From positions 37,501 through 101,500 of the forward strand of contig JAKAWG010000002.1 in NCBI GenBank assembly GCA_021817045.1: a stretch of DNA of 64,000 nucleotides, in the 5' to 3' direction. The notes beneath the pieces are model-generated. The model was not told the origin of the DNA and did not search any database. It saw nothing but the letters and a program-made list of their open reading frames with translations. The stretch comes from Acidobacteriota bacterium. GTDB lineage: Bacteria; Acidobacteriota; Terriglobia; UBA7540. Below, piece by piece: positions 62,093 through 64,000 of this stretch. The position numbers and the translations under genes are program-made. The number at the start of each line of letters is the position of its first letter. Within the stretch, counting starts at the first letter, position 1.

Positions 62093-62767
62093 TCAAACTG
62101 CTTTCGGCGCCTTCAATGCTGCTGAAACCCACACTCTTCTTGCCGCGGTTTCACTCAAGCTTGCAGACCCGCTGGAAAGGTGCAAGCTAATGGTCCCATC
62201 GTAATTGCGGCTGATAATTTTGGCTCGCACACCGGGGCGAATTCCCAGTTTGTCGAAATATTCCAGCAGTTGCCTGTCGCGCTCGTGCATGCTCTCAATC
62301 CTGAGAGCTACGCCTGGGGGCGACTCCCACAACGGGTGCAGCCCAAGCCTCCGCCGCTCGGCGGCGCTCTCATTGACCTGGTTGCCGTAAGGACAGGGGC
62401 CCTTTCGCCCGAGCTTTTCAATGAGCTTCCGTTCCAGATCCTCCGAAACCGAGTGCTCCAAGCGCTCCGCTTCCTGGTGTACCTTGTACCACTCGACTCC
62501 CAGCATCTCGTGCAACATTCTCTCAATCAAGTGGTGGCGCAGGCGCAATTTGTCGGAAATGGCCCGGCCCGCCGGGGTGAGCGAGATCCCACCCTTCCGG
62601 TCCACATACACCAATTTATCTCTGCGCAACCTGCGGAGAGCAAGGGTGACGGCGGGGGGGGTTACGCCAAGCCATCGGCCGACGGTTGCGGCAATCACCG
62701 GCTCCTCTTCCGCACCGGCTTCCGCGATGGCCTTCAGGTAATCCTCTTTTGACACCGTCAGTTCCAT
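62093..62767 (-). CDS. MntR-like DtxR-family metalloregulator
   Basis: A 224-residue regulator: winged helix (SKEDYLKAIAE, VTPPAVTLALRRLRRD), a metal/dimer domain (RLRHHLIERMLHEMLGVEW, VHQEAERLEHSVSEDL) and a C-terminal FeoA/SH3-like domain (LGIRPGVRAKIISRNYDG). Where DtxR has a Cys in HxxxCxxEH, this protein has Glu, as in MntR, and an Asp sits in the N-terminal KEDY, so Mn2+ is the likelier co-repressor. It is transcribed divergently from the CDF-like gene and may control the transporters here. Confidence 0.87.
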   Translation of the reverse strand: MELTVSKEDYLKAIAEAGAEEEPVIAATVGRWLGVTPPAVTLALRRLRRDKLVYVDRKGGISLTPAGRAISDKLRLRHHLIERMLHEMLGVEWYKVHQEAERLEHSVSEDLERKLIEKLGRKGPCPYGNQVNESAAERRRLGLHPLWESPPGVALRIESMHERDRQLLEYFDKLGIRPGVRAKIISRNYDGTISLHLSSGSASLSETAARRVWVSAALKAPKAV

Positions 62768-62897
62768 GATTCCTCAGTCCGCCTTCAAATGACCTTACTC
62801 CCAAGCTCTCCAAATCATCGCAGCAATCATAAACGGAGGCAACACTCAAAGAAATAGGAAACGAAAGATAGGTCTTGATATAGAGTAACGTTTTAGT

Positions 62898-62910
62898 GTT
62901 AACTATAGTT
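62898..62910. promoter_or_regulatory. Palindromic site between mntR-like and CDF-like genes
   Basis: GTTAAC (62898-62903) overlaps a perfect ten-base palindrome AACTATAGTT (62901-62910). AACxATAG resembles half of an MntR box. The surrounding DNA is A+T rich and contains a TTGATA, but no well-spaced -10. Confidence 0.4.
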
Positions 62911-62940
62911 TCTTTTTATCTCATAGTATCAGTACATTCA

Positions 62941-63573
62941 ATGGAACGTCGAACGAGTAGCATCGCAATGTCTGAGGATTCACAGGTCCTTCGGCGTATT
63001 ATGCGTCTTCAAATCCTGACGATCGCATGGATGACTGTTGAGGCCATCGTTGGACTTGGAGCCGCTTGGACTGCTCACAGTCCGGCGCTTCTGGGTTTTG
63101 GTGGCGACAGTGTTGCCGAGCTCCTCTCAGCGATCATCGTCTTCTGGCGATTTCGTGTTGGCTCGGATTCCGAGCAATCCGAGAGGCTAGCGGCCCGTGT
63201 GACCGGAGCTTTGCTCTTCGCGGTTGCAGGTCTTGTCATCATTAGCTCGGGACTGGCTCTTCTTGGCGATCGTAGACCTCAGCCGAGCCTCATTGGAATC
63301 GGCTTGTTGATCGTGGCATCCATCGGGATGCCCTGGCTGGCGGCTCAGAAACGCAGATTGGGCGGGCAGCTCGCAAGCGCGGCGTTGACGGCCGATGCGG
63401 CCGAATCATCGGTTTGTGGATACTTGTCCGTTATCGCGTTGGCTGGGCTGTTGATAAACGCAATCGTTCACGCGCCCTGGGCAGATCCAATATCAGCCTT
63501 GGCCCTCCTACCGCACATTGTGAGGGAAGGGTGGGAGGCGGTGAGCGCTTCGCGAAGTTGCTGTGAGGTGTGA
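62941..63573 (+). CDS. CDF-like cation efflux protein, membrane domain only
   Basis: About 210 residues with six predicted helices. GFGGDSVAELLSAIIVFWRF and ALTADAAESSVCGYLS occupy the places of the CDF metal-site helices 2 and 5. In each the expected HxxxD or DxxxD pattern is altered, keeping DSVAE and ADAAE acidic residues. No C-terminal cytoplasmic domain follows. It may be a divergent efflux protein or a member that has changed function. Starts at 62968 or upstream GTG 62896 are possible. It faces the MntR-like gene, so Mn-responsive expression is plausible. Confidence 0.7.
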   Translation: MERRTSSIAMSEDSQVLRRIMRLQILTIAWMTVEAIVGLGAAWTAHSPALLGFGGDSVAELLSAIIVFWRFRVGSDSEQSERLAARVTGALLFAVAGLVIISSGLALLGDRRPQPSLIGIGLLIVASIGMPWLAAQKRRLGGQLASAALTADAAESSVCGYLSVIALAGLLINAIVHAPWADPISALALLPHIVREGWEAVSASRSCCEV

Positions 63574-63709
63574 TGCAGACCAAAGATCTCGATGAAGTCT
63601 GGCATCCGAGCCAAAAGGCTTCCGGTTGGCAAGCGCTTTCACGAAAAGCCAATCATGGTCCACGGCGGGATACGCGCCGGCCGGAGTGCAAGGGTCAGTG
63701 AGAGTAGAC

Positions 63710-64000
63710 ATGGATCATCCGCAAGACAACCCTGAGACGGTACGTCGCCGGCCCGCGGATGCCAGCATCGAGCTCGCTCGGGTGGCTGTGGCGGAACGGG
63801 ATCTGACTGATCTTTTGACGCACGAAGACATCGACCGAGCTCAAGACCGATGGAAAGTAGCCACGGCGCGCGTTGAAGGAAAGCGAGTCATGCCGTTCGG
63901 CGGGCTTCGCGTGCTTTGGCTTCTGGTTGGGCCGGGCATTCTCGTTTTTCTGGGCGAAAACGATGCTCCGAGCATGCTGTCTTATGCAGCCACGGGTTCA
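63710..64000 (+). CDS. Second NRAMP-like transporter, N-terminus (partial)
   Basis: The first 97 residues are seen and the gene runs off the window. A hydrophilic N-tail of about 65 residues precedes the first helix, LLVGPGILVFLGENDAPSML. This aligns with NRAMP helix 1, with DPGN changed to DAPS, so it is again not a standard Mn/Fe NRAMP. The long charged tail (DLTDLLTHEDIDRAQDRWK) is unusual. No strong ribosome binding site is seen before ATG 63710. Helix 6 lies outside the window, so ion preference cannot be judged. Confidence 0.75.
   Translation, partial: MDHPQDNPETVRRRPADASIELARVAVAERDLTDLLTHEDIDRAQDRWKVATARVEGKRVMPFGGLRVLWLLVGPGILVFLGENDAPSMLSYAATGS

Overview
The window looks like chromosomal DNA of a soil-type Acidobacteriota (probably Terriglobia-like), possibly from a draft or metagenome assembly. 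The reasons are high G+C, a winged-helix/TolB-propeller one-component regulator, many secreted glycosidases, an EgtB/EgtD pair, REP-like palindromic elements and typical acidobacterial small hypotheticals. This assignment is inference; there is no rRNA or tRNA in the window. Two broken genes have their frame breaks in or near short runs, so sequencing error is a real alternative to decay.

Layout. 1-1.4 kb: end of a molybdopterin oxidoreductase plus fdhD. 1.5-12.2 kb: glycan-degradation region (DUF6259-like, GH31, GH27) with two regulators. 12.2-22.7 kb: housekeeping and envelope genes on the minus strand (rpoZ, gmk, yicC, MsbA-like exporter, LarA-like protein, BON lipoprotein, ftcD, YHS, TPR, M13 peptidase). 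22.7-23.6 kb: hairpin-rich non-coding DNA and a REP-like element. 23.6-28.4 kb: arginine operon argC-B-D-F plus a short N-acetylglutamate synthase, with a promoter overlapped by an ArgR-like operator. 28.9-33.4 kb: two glycosyltransferases and an asparagine synthase. 35.3-41.8 kb: rimP-nusA-infB-ylxP-cca with a promoter-proximal terminator-like hairpin. 41.8-45.2 kb: decayed zone with a frameshifted membrane protein, a RAYT remnant, hicB with frame-broken hicA, a piece resembling the Cas6e C-terminus, and palindromic repeats. 45.2-51.6 kb: polyol/sugar catabolism genes with a GntR regulator, then a MarR/methyltransferase pair. 51.7-56.5 kb: ergothioneine biosynthesis (egtB, egtD) running directly into a three-gene osmoprotectant-type ABC importer. 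56.5-64 kb: metal homeostasis region.

The two most interesting systems are on the right. First, an M-box Mg2+ riboswitch with its own terminator precedes an NRAMP-like transporter whose metal-binding motifs differ from Mn/Fe NRAMPs. It is followed by a small membrane protein, a soluble PRC-barrel/MgtE-N/CBS protein without the MgtE channel, and a second small membrane protein. Together these look like a Mg2+ uptake and sensing module built around an NRAMP-related Mg transporter. A porin, an MntR-like regulator, a truncated CDF-like protein and the start of a second divergent NRAMP follow. Second, egtB-egtD-ABC looks like a combined make-and-import ergothioneine locus, with the importer related to the EgtUV type.
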